Shown here piece by piece: positions 15,772 through 24,127 of a stretch of 34,205 bases of DNA. The translations under genes and the position numbers were made by a program. Under the pieces are notes generated by a model. That model worked only from the letters and a program-made list of their open reading frames with translations, searched no databases and was not told the origin of the DNA. Where the stretch lies: NCBI RefSeq assembly GCF_000515115.1, contig NZ_AZXF01000026.1, positions 478 to 34,682 of the forward strand, written 5' to 3'. How positions within the stretch are numbered: the stretch's first letter is position 1; each line of letters starts with the position of its first letter. Origin of the DNA: Nocardiopsis sp. CNT312 (GTDB taxonomy: Bacteria; Actinomycetota; Actinomycetes; Streptosporangiales; Streptosporangiaceae).

Positions 15772-16577
15772 TGGACCGACTGAAGCCGGCGTGGGTGGAG
15801 TTCGGCAAGCACGTTCGGCGTTTGCGCACGCAGGGCAACCTTTCGCTGGATCGGCTGTCTCGGATGACGTCCTACTCCGCGACCTACCACAGCAAGATCG
15901 AACGGGCGGTACGGGTGCCCAATGCCGGAATTGTGGAGGCTCTGGACCGCGAGTTCGGTACAAACGGCGCCCTCATCAGGATGTGGCGGGACGTGGAGCG
16001 CTCGGAGAACGGGAAGGTCTGGTACTACGATCCGGATGATTATGTTCGGGAAGGTACTGAAATGCGGTATTTTCACCCATTTGTCCTTCCTGGGTTCCTT
16101 CAAGTCGAGGAGTACGCCCGGGTGATTGCCTCGCACGCCTCCACGACCCTCGACAGGGAGCACGTCCAGCGGGTGGTCTCGGGGCGCACGCAGTGGCGGG
16201 AGCGGCTGCGGGAGAACACCGACCTCGTCGTCAGTGTCGTCATCCCCGAGTTCGTGCTCACCCGGCTCGTGGGGGGTGCCGAGGTCATGCGCGGGCAGTT
16301 GGAGCGGCTGGCTGCGGAGGCGCGTGAGGAGGCCGTCACGGTCCAGGTCCTCCCCTCAGGAATCCGCGACTTCGCCTGGACAGCGGGAGCCTTCTGGCTC
16401 GTATACTTTAGTGACCAAAGTCCCTTGGTCGTTTCCGAGCACTCTTCGGGCGAACATGTCACGGACGAGGAGTCGGTTGTGCGGCGGCTGGAGGCGACGT
16501 ACAGCAGGCTCCAGGTATGGGCCCTTTCCCCTGATGCCTCGTTGCAGAGGATAGAAGAAGTGAGGGAAGAACTGTGA
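15768..16577 (+). CDS. XRE-family regulator with DUF5753 domain (Scr1/WhiJ-like)
   Basis: This 269-aa protein has an N-terminal XRE helix-turn-helix (~residues 10-65, including LSLDRLSRMTSYSATYHSKIE). A DUF5753 sensor-like domain follows, marked by FHPFVLPGFLQVEEYARVI and by ESVVRRLEATYSRLQVWAL near the C-terminus. The family is abundant in filamentous actinomycetes, where members such as WhiJ and Scr1 control development or antibiotic production. They work with small DUF397 partners, one of which follows here with a 4-nt overlap. The mid-gene sequence around 16040-16100 is more AT-rich than its neighbours, a feature often seen in recently acquired regulator pairs. Confidence 0.9.
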   Translation: MVDRLKPAWVEFGKHVRRLRTQGNLSLDRLSRMTSYSATYHSKIERAVRVPNAGIVEALDREFGTNGALIRMWRDVERSENGKVWYYDPDDYVREGTEMRYFHPFVLPGFLQVEEYARVIASHASTTLDREHVQRVVSGRTQWRERLRENTDLVVSVVIPEFVLTRLVGGAEVMRGQLERLAAEAREEAVTVQVLPSGIRDFAWTAGAFWLVYFSDQSPLVVSEHSSGEHVTDEESVVRRLEATYSRLQVWALSPDASLQRIEEVREEL

Positions 16578-16753
16578 ACGGCTGGAAGAAATCCACATAC
16601 AGCCAGGGCGACCGCTTCTGTGTGGAGGTGAAGGAGGCCTCCGGTACCGTCCAGGTCCGGGATACGCAGAACCGGGGTCTCGGCCATCTCAGTTTCACGT
16701 CCTCGGAATGGAACTCCTTCCTTGGTGACCTCAAGGAAATTCCTCTCCGATAA
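16574..16753 (+). CDS. DUF397 partner protein
   Basis: A 59-aa protein starting at GTG 16574, which overlaps the XRE stop (GTGA). It reads VNGWKKSTYSQGDRFCVEV and later VQVRDTQNRG and FTSSEWNSFLGDLKE. This is the DUF397 pattern: W.KS.YS......CVEV, then VRD..., then WxxFL. DUF397 proteins pair with and are thought to antagonise adjacent XRE/DUF5753 regulators. A perfect hairpin 19 nt after the TAA ends the unit. Confidence 0.9.
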   Translation: MNGWKKSTYSQGDRFCVEVKEASGTVQVRDTQNRGLGHLSFTSSEWNSFLGDLKEIPLR

Positions 16754-16772
16754 CCTCGGGCAGAACGAAGGG

Positions 16773-16800
16773 GCGGCGGGCCGCGTGTGCGGCCCGCCGC
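16773..16800 (+). terminator. Perfect hairpin terminator after DUF397
   Basis: A perfect 12-bp stem (gcggcgggccgc / gcggcccgccgc) closes on a GTGT tetraloop, 19 nt after the DUF397 stop. Confidence 0.85.
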
Positions 16801-16853
16801 TGTGTCACACCTGACCGGTCATCCGCGGAGCGCGGGCGGCCGTGCCCCTTGAT

Positions 16854-17228
16854 GAAGGGGCAGGAGCCCCGGTGGTCGGAGTAGTCGCTGCCGAACCAGC
16901 CTCCGGCGCTGGGGCCGGGGGCAGAGGGGCCGCTCGTAGCGGTCGTCCTCGTCCACGAACACCTTCAGCCAGGAGAGGGCGACGCGGGCGATCAGCGTGT
17001 TGGGGCTGTCGGGAACGAGGTGCCCCTCGCCGGCCGGCTCCAGATGCGGGTTCAGGCCGTCGTAGAACGGGTCGGAGTGCGTGTGGTCGGGGGCGGTGGT
17101 GTCGTTCTCGGCGCTGGTGATCATGGCCGGGACGGTGATGCTGGCCCCAGCCGTCCCGGGTGGGTGCCCGGGGTGACCGGCGCGATCGCCCTCAGGCCGG
17201 GGCGGCCACGGCTGCGGCCAGCATGGTG
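16854..17228 (-). pseudogene. C-terminal remnant of a cutinase/PET-hydrolase-type polyester esterase
   Basis: Read on the minus strand, three frames together rebuild the last third of an actinobacterial cutinase-like alpha/beta hydrolase. The first piece is LRAIAPVTPGTHPG (near 17190-17150). After a frameshift come ITSAENDTTAP with the catalytic Asp, HSDPFY, GEGHLVPDSPN with the catalytic His, and LSWLKVFVDEDDRYERPLCP. A second frameshift near 16915 restores GPSAGGWFGSDYSDHRGSCPF, the usual disulfide-closed C-terminus. Thermobifida cutinases show the same order of motifs. The signal peptide, oxyanion region and GHSMGG nucleophile elbow are missing, so the gene is dead. Sequencing error cannot explain the lost N-terminal two thirds. 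Confidence 0.75.
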
Positions 17229-17836
17229 CGGGAGGTCACACGCGGCATCCCCGAAAGGGGGTGTCGGTGGTTGCGGAACCATCAGTGGAAGGGGGCATGG
17301 TGCGCACGTTGCTTCCTTTTCGTGCCCCGGGAATCCTCTCCTCCGAGAGGAGGGTTTCATTGGTTTATGCGACCTTGAGAAAAAGTCGATCCATCTCTTT
17401 CGGATCCGTTGCCACCCGGGCCTTTCAAAGGTGATCTTCATTCATTTATCCGGTTTCGGGTCCGGCGGTAAGTGCTTTTTGGCCGGTCGGCTCCGCTGCG
17501 GGTTCGGTTCGGTGGGCCGTCATCGGTGCGACCACTGGTGTGTCGTGTCGGAGGCTTCGCTCGCGTCGTCGAAGTTCCTCTTGGAGAGAGCCTTTGTCGC
17601 AGGTCAGTGGGCATAGTCTCTTCTGTCTGGTTTCGCGTGACGCGTGCTTCACCGGACAGCCATGCGGCTTCACCTGTGCTTGGACACTCGCCCCTCCGGT
17701 CGGGAGGTGCGTTCGAGAGGGGCGGGGCCGACGGTTTCCGTGGATCGCGCACTGGCACAGGCGGCCCCTCGCACGGCTTCTCAGGGGGCCACGGCCGGGC
17801 TCCACCGGGGCCTACCGGCCACCGCTTCGGCACCCG
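17229..17836. other. Gene-poor stretch between the cutinase remnant and the SWIM cassette
   Basis: About 600 bp with no credible gene on either strand. The part near 17330-17480 is noticeably less G+C-rich than its surroundings. A short hairpin (cctctc/gagagg, around 17335-17350) is present. The lost 5' two thirds of the cutinase gene should have lain here, so a deletion or replacement of this stretch is likely. Confidence 0.4.
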
Positions 17837-17876
17837 TGACGGGACTGTCGCCCCCGACCTCTAGTGTCCCTTTCCG
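17837..17876 (+). promoter_or_regulatory. Candidate leaderless promoter of the SWIM-VWA cassette
   Basis: A TAGTGT hexamer (17862-17867) fits an actinobacterial -10 box (TANNNT). A weak -35 match, gtgacg (17837-17842), lies 19 nt upstream. A transcript starting about 8 nt after the -10 would begin at the GTG at 17876. No ribosome-binding site is visible there, so a leaderless mRNA is plausible but unproven. Confidence 0.35.
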
Positions 17877-19201
17877 TGAGCGATCGATGGAGTACCGACG
17901 ACGTCTGGGCTCTGGCTCCGGACCCCTCGTCCCGCAAAGCCGCACTCAAGGTGGCCAAACCCGCCTCCTGGCCCGAGAGCGGAACCGTCGCCGCCCCCGA
18001 GGGCGCGACCTCCGCCGTCTGGGGCGCGTGCAAGGGCAGCGGCGCCAAGCCCTACCTGGCCGCCGTCCACCTCGACGGTGCCGGGGGCCCGGCCTACAAG
18101 TGCAGTTGCCCCAGCCGCAAGATCCCCTGCAAACACGTCCTGGCCCTGCTCGTGCTGTGGGCACAGGAAGGAGTCCACACGCGGGAGGAGCATCCCGAAT
18201 GGGTCGGTAACTGGCTTTCCGGGCGCGTTGAACGCCGGAAGAAGGCCGAGGAGAGCACTGCCGCGCCCGCCGACCCCAAGCGGGCCGCCGCCACTCTGAA
18301 GGCCCGTGAGGAGGCGGTCGAGAGCGGCATGCGCGAACTGCGCCTCTGGCTCGACGACCAGATCGAGGCCGGACTCGCCGAGGCACCCAAACACGGCTAC
18401 GGCCACTGGGACCGCATGGCCAAGCGCCTGGTGGACGCCAAGGCCGGGGCGGCGGCCTCCGCCGTCGCCGCGCTCCCCGCCGCCATCCGGTCCGCGCACT
18501 GGCCCGAAGCCCTGCTCGAACGCCTCAGCCTGCTCCACCTGCTGGTGTCCGCGCACGAAGCCGGGGACGCCCTCGACGCGCCCACCCGCGCGGCCGTCCG
18601 CGCCAGGATCGGCATCGCCGTCAAGGCCGGCGAGGTCCTGTCCGAGGGGGAGCGGGTCCGCGACACCTGGCGGGTGCTCGGCCTGAGGGACGCGCCCACC
18701 GAGGACGGACAGATGACCGCCCGGCGGGTGTGGCTGCACGGCGAGAAGAGTGGACGCACCGCCCTGTTCCTGAGCTTCGCCCGCCTCCAGGAGGGGCCCC
18801 GCGCCCCCTTTCGCGCCGGCACCGAGGTGGAGGCCGAGTTCGCGTTCTACCCGGACGGGCACCGGATCGTTCCCGTCGCCGACACGGCGGCCCGCACCGC
18901 GTCCCCGCCCGAGGGCACCACGGTCGCCGAGGCACTCGACGTTTGCGCCGCCGCTCTCGCCGCAGACCCCTGGCGGGACACCTGGCCGGTGGTGCTCGCC
19001 GGTGCCGCCCCCGCCCACGACGGCCGGTGGTACATGGCCACCGCCGACGGCGCCGCCCTGCCCCTGGACACCGACGCCCCCTGGACGCTCCTCGCGGTCA
19101 CCGGCGGCCACCCCTGCACCGTGGCGGCCGAATGGTCGCCCCGCGACGGACTGACACCCATGACCGTGTGGGACCGAGAAGGAAGGGTCCACCCGCTGTG
19201 A
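17876..19201 (+). CDS. SWIM zinc-finger protein, first gene of the MoxR-VWA cassette
   Basis: A protein of about 441 aa with a clear SWIM zinc finger near its N-terminus: C76-x-C78-x6-C85-x-H87 within AYKCSCPSRKIPCKHVLALL. SWIM domains bind zinc and mediate DNA or protein contacts. The remainder is helical and then beta-rich with no catalytic motif I recognise. Two starts are possible: GTG 17876 (preferred, since the other start falls inside the candidate -10 box) and GTG 17864. Its stop overlaps the GTG of the DUF5691 gene by 4 nt (GTGA). It opens a five-gene, fully overlapping operon with DUF5691, MoxR, DUF5682 and VWA proteins, so it probably acts with the AAA+ motor, perhaps as a substrate or nucleic-acid adaptor (inference). 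Confidence 0.85.
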   Translation: MSDRWSTDDVWALAPDPSSRKAALKVAKPASWPESGTVAAPEGATSAVWGACKGSGAKPYLAAVHLDGAGGPAYKCSCPSRKIPCKHVLALLVLWAQEGVHTREEHPEWVGNWLSGRVERRKKAEESTAAPADPKRAAATLKAREEAVESGMRELRLWLDDQIEAGLAEAPKHGYGHWDRMAKRLVDAKAGAAASAVAALPAAIRSAHWPEALLERLSLLHLLVSAHEAGDALDAPTRAAVRARIGIAVKAGEVLSEGERVRDTWRVLGLRDAPTEDGQMTARRVWLHGEKSGRTALFLSFARLQEGPRAPFRAGTEVEAEFAFYPDGHRIVPVADTAARTASPPEGTTVAEALDVCAAALAADPWRDTWPVVLAGAAPAHDGRWYMATADGAALPLDTDAPWTLLAVTGGHPCTVAAEWSPRDGLTPMTVWDREGRVHPL

Positions 19202-20706
19202 ACAGCCAACCCCCCGCCGACTCCTGGGACCGCCTGGTCTCCGCCGCCCTGGCGGGCACGTCCCGGCGCCCGGCGCCCGACACCCCCGACCTTCCGAAGA
19301 CCCCCGCCCAGGACGACACACGGGCCCTCCTGGACCGCGCGGCCCTCGCCACCGTGCGCAGGCTCGCCGGGCACACACCCGCCACCGCCGCACCCGTGGA
19401 GCCCGACCACGCACCCGCCCCCGAGCCCCTCGGCGAGGCGGCCATGCACCGGCTGGCCCTCATCCTGGACGGCAGGACCAACCTGCTGCCGGAATGGCTG
19501 GACCTGGTCGCCGCGAGCGGACGCACGGTGGCTCCGACCGCTCTGCCCGCGCTGCTCGACCAGGGCGCGCGCGAGAGCCGCCTGCGCCCCGCCCTCGCCG
19601 CCACGGTCGGAGAGCGCGGCCGCTGGCTGGCCCGGCACAACCCCGCCTGGGCCTACCTCGCCTCCGAGGCCCTGACCACCGACACCTTCTCCGAACGGGA
19701 CTGGACGGAGGGCACCCCCGCCGAACGCCGCCGCGCCCTGGCCGTCCTGCGCGCCACCGACCCCGCCGCCGCCCGAGAGCGCCTGGACTCCGTGTGGTCC
19801 GGGCTGGGCCGGGCCGACCTGCGGCGCACCCTGCTCGACACCTTCGCCACCGGGCTCGGCCCCGGCGACGCCGACCTGCTCGACCGCGCCCTCGACGACC
19901 GCAGCGCCAACGTTCGCGGCACCGCCCTGTCCCTGCTCACCCGCCTGCCCGACAGCGCACACGCCCACCGCCTGCGCGGCTACGTCCACGAGTACGCACG
20001 GAAAGGCGAGGCGGGAGCGCTGCTGGTGGACCCCGTTCCGCGCGAGCGCACCGAGGCCTTCCGCGACCTGGCGCTCGCGGTACCCAAGAAGGCCGACGCT
20101 GGACGAGGCGAGCTCTTCGAGCGGAGCTGGGCCCTGGTCACCCACGCCCCCCTGGACGTGTGGACCACCCTGTTCGACACCGACCCGGGCGGCGTCGCCG
20201 CACTGGTCCGCAACTCACACGAGCCCCGTCTGTGGGACGCCTTCGTCAACGCCGTCGGGCTCCAGGGGAACGCCGAGTGGGCGCGTGCCATGCTCCTCGC
20301 GGGCGGCGGCAAGCTCAGTGACTGGGTCTCCGGGAGGGACTGGACGACCCGAGTGGGGACCCTCCTGGCGGCGCTGCCGGAGCACGAACGCGGCAGACGC
20401 CTCTCCGCCAGCGTGGACGACGGTGTCGGCTCCGGCGACCTCGCCCAGATCGTGGGCTCCCTCGGCAGCCCCTGGTCCACACACACGGCCGACCTCGTCT
20501 ACGGCCGTATCACCGGGGCCGCCCGCACCAAGGGCCGGGCCGGGGACCTGCGCTGGATGCTGTGCGACATCGCGGCCCTGCACCTGCCGCCCGAATACGG
20601 CGAGAACCTGCCCGAAGAACTCCCGCGTGTGGGATCCCACCAGACCTACACCGCCATGCGCGACACCCTGCGCTTCCGACTCGACATGCACAAGGAGCTC
20701 CGTTGA
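19198..20706 (+). CDS. DUF5691 family protein (helical repeat-like)
   Basis: A 502-aa, strongly helical and Ala/Leu/Arg-rich protein that I assign to DUF5691 from its start (WDRLVSAALAGTSRRP) and its position between a SWIM protein and a MoxR ATPase. Segments such as LDDRSANVRGTALSLLTRLP resemble HEAT-like repeats, which suggests a scaffold rather than an enzyme. No membrane segment or signal peptide is seen. GTG 19198 overlaps the SWIM stop by 4 nt; the stop in turn overlaps the TTG start of the MoxR gene. The biochemical function is unknown for this family. Confidence 0.75.
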   Translation: MNSQPPADSWDRLVSAALAGTSRRPAPDTPDLPKTPAQDDTRALLDRAALATVRRLAGHTPATAAPVEPDHAPAPEPLGEAAMHRLALILDGRTNLLPEWLDLVAASGRTVAPTALPALLDQGARESRLRPALAATVGERGRWLARHNPAWAYLASEALTTDTFSERDWTEGTPAERRRALAVLRATDPAAARERLDSVWSGLGRADLRRTLLDTFATGLGPGDADLLDRALDDRSANVRGTALSLLTRLPDSAHAHRLRGYVHEYARKGEAGALLVDPVPRERTEAFRDLALAVPKKADAGRGELFERSWALVTHAPLDVWTTLFDTDPGGVAALVRNSHEPRLWDAFVNAVGLQGNAEWARAMLLAGGGKLSDWVSGRDWTTRVGTLLAALPEHERGRRLSASVDDGVGSGDLAQIVGSLGSPWSTHTADLVYGRITGAARTKGRAGDLRWMLCDIAALHLPPEYGENLPEELPRVGSHQTYTAMRDTLRFRLDMHKELR

Positions 20707-21818
20707 CCAGCACCGCCCCCTCCATCAGCACCGAAGCGGCACAGGCCCTGCGGCCGCACGCCGAACAGACCTACGCCGCCGAACTGGAGGCGCTGGCCAA
20801 GGCCGACGACCGCCCCCGCCCGCCCGGCTGGAAGCTCTCCCCCTGGGCGGTCACCCAGTACCTGCTGGGCACCACCCTGGACGACGGCACCGAGATCACC
20901 CCCAAGTACATCGGCTCCCGCCGGGTCGTGGAGGTCGCCGTCGCCACCCTGGCCACCGACCGCGCCCTGCTGCTCATCGGCGTTCCCGGCACCGCCAAGA
21001 CCTGGCTGTCCGAGCACCTGGCCGCCGCCGTCGCAGGGGACTCCACCCTGCTGGTGCAGGGCACCGCCGGAACCTCCGAGGAGGCCGTCCGCTACGGGTG
21101 GAACTACGCGCGCCTGCTCGCCGAGGGCCCCTCCGAACAGGCGCTCGTGCCCAGCCCCGTGATGACCGCGATGGCGCGCGGCTCCATCGGCCGGATCGAG
21201 GAGCTCACCCGCATGCCCTCCGACGTGCAGGACGGGCTCATCACCGTCCTGTCGGAGAAGTCCCTGCCCGTCGCCGAACTGGGAATCGAGGTACAGGCCC
21301 AGCGCGGGTTCAACATCATCGCCACCGCCAACGACCGCGACCGCGGCGTCAACGACCTCTCCAGCGCGCTGCGCCGCCGGTTCAACACCGTCGTCCTGCC
21401 CGTCCCCGACAGCGCCGAGGACGAGGTGCGCATCGTCACCCAGCGCGTGGAGCAGCTCGGCCGCGCCCTCGACCTGCCCGAGGTCCCCACCAGCCTCACC
21501 GAGATCCAGCGGGTGGTCACCGTCTTCCGCGAACTGCGCTCGGGGGCCACCGAGGACGACGGCACCAAGCTCAAGTCGCCCAGCGGCACCCTGAGCACGG
21601 CCGAGGCCATCTCGGTGATCACCAACGGCATCGCGCTGGCCGCCCACTTCGGCGACGGAACGCTGCGCCCCGCCGACGTGGCGGCCGGCATCCAGGGCGC
21701 CGTCGTCCAGGACCGGGTCTCCGACGGCGTCGTCTGGCGCGAGTACCTGGAGACCGTCGCGCGCGGCCGCGACGGCTGGACCGAGTTCTACAAGGCGTGC
21801 CGCGAGGTGGGCGCCTGA
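20703..21818 (+). CDS. MoxR-family AAA+ ATPase
   Basis: A 371-aa MoxR-type AAA+ ATPase. Walker A is GVPGTAKT (~93-100). The Walker B region reads GRIEELTR (~163-170), with Glu-Glu where many AAA+ proteins have Asp-Glu. Sensor 1 is IIATAND (~205-211) and an Arg-rich LSSALRRRFN (~219-228) follows. MoxR ATPases usually work with VWA proteins as chaperone-like remodelers that insert metals or assemble complexes; a VWA gene ends this operon. The start is TTG 20703, overlapping the DUF5691 stop, with an AAGGAG 6 nt upstream; no in-frame ATG fits. It ends in TGATG, overlapping the DUF5682 start by one base. Confidence 0.92.
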   Translation: MTSTAPSISTEAAQALRPHAEQTYAAELEALAKADDRPRPPGWKLSPWAVTQYLLGTTLDDGTEITPKYIGSRRVVEVAVATLATDRALLLIGVPGTAKTWLSEHLAAAVAGDSTLLVQGTAGTSEEAVRYGWNYARLLAEGPSEQALVPSPVMTAMARGSIGRIEELTRMPSDVQDGLITVLSEKSLPVAELGIEVQAQRGFNIIATANDRDRGVNDLSSALRRRFNTVVLPVPDSAEDEVRIVTQRVEQLGRALDLPEVPTSLTEIQRVVTVFRELRSGATEDDGTKLKSPSGTLSTAEAISVITNGIALAAHFGDGTLRPADVAAGIQGAVVQDRVSDGVVWREYLETVARGRDGWTEFYKACREVGA

Positions 21819-24127
21819 TGGCCCGCCCCGACACCAGCGGGCTGCACGTCCTGGGGGTGCGCCACCACGGCCCGGGGTCCGCCCGGGCCGTCCGGGCCGC
21901 TCTGGAGGAGATCAAGCCCGACGCCGTACTGATCGAGGGGCCGCCCGAGGCCGACGGGCTCACCCCCCTGGTGGGCGAACTGGAACCGCCGGTCGCGCTG
22001 CTCGCCTACGCCGACGACACCGCCAAGGGCAAGGGCACGGCCGACGGCAGCGCCAACGAGGGCTGGGCGTTCTGGCCGTTCGCCGCTTTCTCCCCCGAGT
22101 GGGAGGCGCTGAGCTACGCCGTGTCGAGCGGTGTCCCGGTGCGCTTCTGCGACCTGCCCGCCGCCCACACCCTCGCCGAGCGCATCGCCCGTGCCGAGGA
22201 GGCGCGCCAGGACGGACCCGGCAAGGAGGAGCCCGGGGCCGAATCGGAGGAGGCCGAAACCGAGGGGCTGCGCGCCGACCCCCTGGCCGTCCTCGCCGAG
22301 GCCGCCGGATACGACGACGCCGAGCGCTGGTGGGACGACGTCGTCGAACAGCGGCGCGACGGGGAGCCCTCCCCGTTCCCCGCCATCGCCGACGCCATGG
22401 CCGCCGTCCGCGCCGAGACCGGACCCGAGACGGGCCGGGGCGCGCGCCGCGAGGCCCACATGCGCCAGGTGCTGCGCGCCGTCCTCAAGGAGGGGCACCG
22501 GCGGGTCGCCGTCGTGTGCGGCGCCTGGCACGCCCCCGCCCTGCGCGACGTCGCCGACTACACGGCCGGCGGCGACGCCGCCCTGCTCAAGGGCCTGCCC
22601 AAGGTCAGGGTCGCCGCCACGTGGGTGCCGTGGACCCACGGCCGCCTGGCCTCCGCAAGCGGCTACGGCGCGGGCGTGACCTCCCCGGGCTGGTACCACC
22701 ACCTGTTCACCGCCCCCGACCGGCCGGTGCACCGGTGGCTGACCGACGCCGCCCGTCTGCTCCGCGATGAGGGACAGCAGGTGTCGTCCTCGCACGTCAT
22801 CGAGGGAGTGCGGCTCGCCGAGAGCCTCGCGGTGCTGCGCGGTCGGCCGCTCGCCGGACTCGACGAGGTGTTCGAGGCCCTGACCTCCGTCCTGTGCGAG
22901 GGCGAGCAGACCCGCGCCGCGCTCGTGCACGGGCGGATGTCCCTCGGCGAGCGCATGGGCTCGGTCCCGCCGTCCACCCCCATGGTGCCGCTGCAACGCG
23001 ATGTCATGGCCGCGCGCAAACGGCTGCGCCTCAAGGCCGAGCCGTTCGACCGCGACCTCGACCTGGACCTGCGCACGGCCTCCCAGCGCGAGCGGAGCGT
23101 CCTGCTGCACCGGCTCAGGATGCTCGGCGTCGAATGGGGCGTCCCGCGCAGGGACCAAAGCGGTGGGAAGGGCACCTTTCGCGAGTCGTGGCGCATCCGC
23201 TGGGAGCCCGACCTGGACGTGGCGCTCATCGAGGCCAGCCGGTGGGGGACCACCGTGGCCGGGGCGGCGGCGGCCAAGGCCGTCGACACGGCGGCCGGGG
23301 CGACACTGCCCGAACTCACCGCGCTCACCGAACAGTGCCTGCACGCCGACCTGGGTCGGGCTCTGCCGCCGGTGCTGTCCCTGCTCACCGACCGGGCGGC
23401 CACCGACGGCGACGTCACCCACCTCATGGAGGCGCTGCCCCCGCTCGCCCGCTCGGCCCGCTACGGTGACGTGCGCGGCACCGACGGCACCCGGCTGCGC
23501 ACCGTCGCCGAACAGATCCTGCGCCGGGTGTGTGTGGGGCTGGCCCCGGCCGTGCACGGGCTGGACGACGAGGCGGCGGCACGGTTCGTCGAGCGGATCG
23601 ACGCCGTGCACACCGCGGCGCACCTGCTCGGCGGCGAGGGCGAACGGGCGTGGACCGAGACCCTGGCCTCCCTGGCGCTGCGCGAGGGCCTGCCCGGACG
23701 GATCTCGGGCCGGGTCAACCGCATGCTGCTGGACGCCTCCCGGCTGGAACCCGGCGAACTGCGCCGACGCCTGGGACGCGCCATGTCCCCGGGCACCGAA
23801 CCCGCCGAGGCCGCAGCCTGGCTGGAGGGCTTCCTCCAGGGCAGCGGGCTCATCCTCGTGCACGACCCCGCACTGCTCGGACTGATCGACACCTGGCTGC
23901 TGGGGCTGCCCGAGGAGCGGTTCACGGCCGTGCTGCCGCTGCTGCGCCGCACCTTCGGTGCCTTCGACGGCCCCGAACGCCGCGAGATCGGCGTCGCCGC
24001 GGTCCGCCTCGGCGGCGGAGCGGGGCCCGAGACCGGCCCCGAACGCCGTCCCGTGGACGCCGACCGGGCCGCGCCCGCCCTGGCCACGGCCCTGGCCATC
24101 CTCACCGACGGAAGGAGTGCGCAGTGA
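21818..24127 (+). CDS. DUF5682 family protein
   Basis: A 769-aa protein assigned to DUF5682. The N-terminal ~250 residues carry HVLGVRHHGPGSARAVRAAL, then PDAVLIEGPPEADGL, and near residue 230 VVCGAWHAPAL. This His...Glu...GAxH spacing recalls the TraB/ChaN/erythromycin-esterase-like fold, hinting at a metal-dependent hydrolase, but that is my inference. Residues ~127-150 are a Glu/Ala-rich acidic linker. The C-terminal ~400 residues are helical without known motifs. No signal peptide or membrane helix is visible. ATG 21818 shares its A with the MoxR TGA, and its stop overlaps the VWA start by 4 nt, so it is made together with the ATPase and VWA partner. Confidence 0.82.
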   Translation: MARPDTSGLHVLGVRHHGPGSARAVRAALEEIKPDAVLIEGPPEADGLTPLVGELEPPVALLAYADDTAKGKGTADGSANEGWAFWPFAAFSPEWEALSYAVSSGVPVRFCDLPAAHTLAERIARAEEARQDGPGKEEPGAESEEAETEGLRADPLAVLAEAAGYDDAERWWDDVVEQRRDGEPSPFPAIADAMAAVRAETGPETGRGARREAHMRQVLRAVLKEGHRRVAVVCGAWHAPALRDVADYTAGGDAALLKGLPKVRVAATWVPWTHGRLASASGYGAGVTSPGWYHHLFTAPDRPVHRWLTDAARLLRDEGQQVSSSHVIEGVRLAESLAVLRGRPLAGLDEVFEALTSVLCEGEQTRAALVHGRMSLGERMGSVPPSTPMVPLQRDVMAARKRLRLKAEPFDRDLDLDLRTASQRERSVLLHRLRMLGVEWGVPRRDQSGGKGTFRESWRIRWEPDLDVALIEASRWGTTVAGAAAAKAVDTAAGATLPELTALTEQCLHADLGRALPPVLSLLTDRAATDGDVTHLMEALPPLARSARYGDVRGTDGTRLRTVAEQILRRVCVGLAPAVHGLDDEAAARFVERIDAVHTAAHLLGGEGERAWTETLASLALREGLPGRISGRVNRMLLDASRLEPGELRRRLGRAMSPGTEPAEAAAWLEGFLQGSGLILVHDPALLGLIDTWLLGLPEERFTAVLPLLRRTFGAFDGPERREIGVAAVRLGGGAGPETGPERRPVDADRAAPALATALAILTDGRSAQ

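Noticed and set aside
17438..17864. Open frames on both strands in the 17.4-17.9 kb gap
   Set aside because: Products are Arg/Pro/Ser-rich without domains and there are no ribosome-binding sites; considered chance frames.
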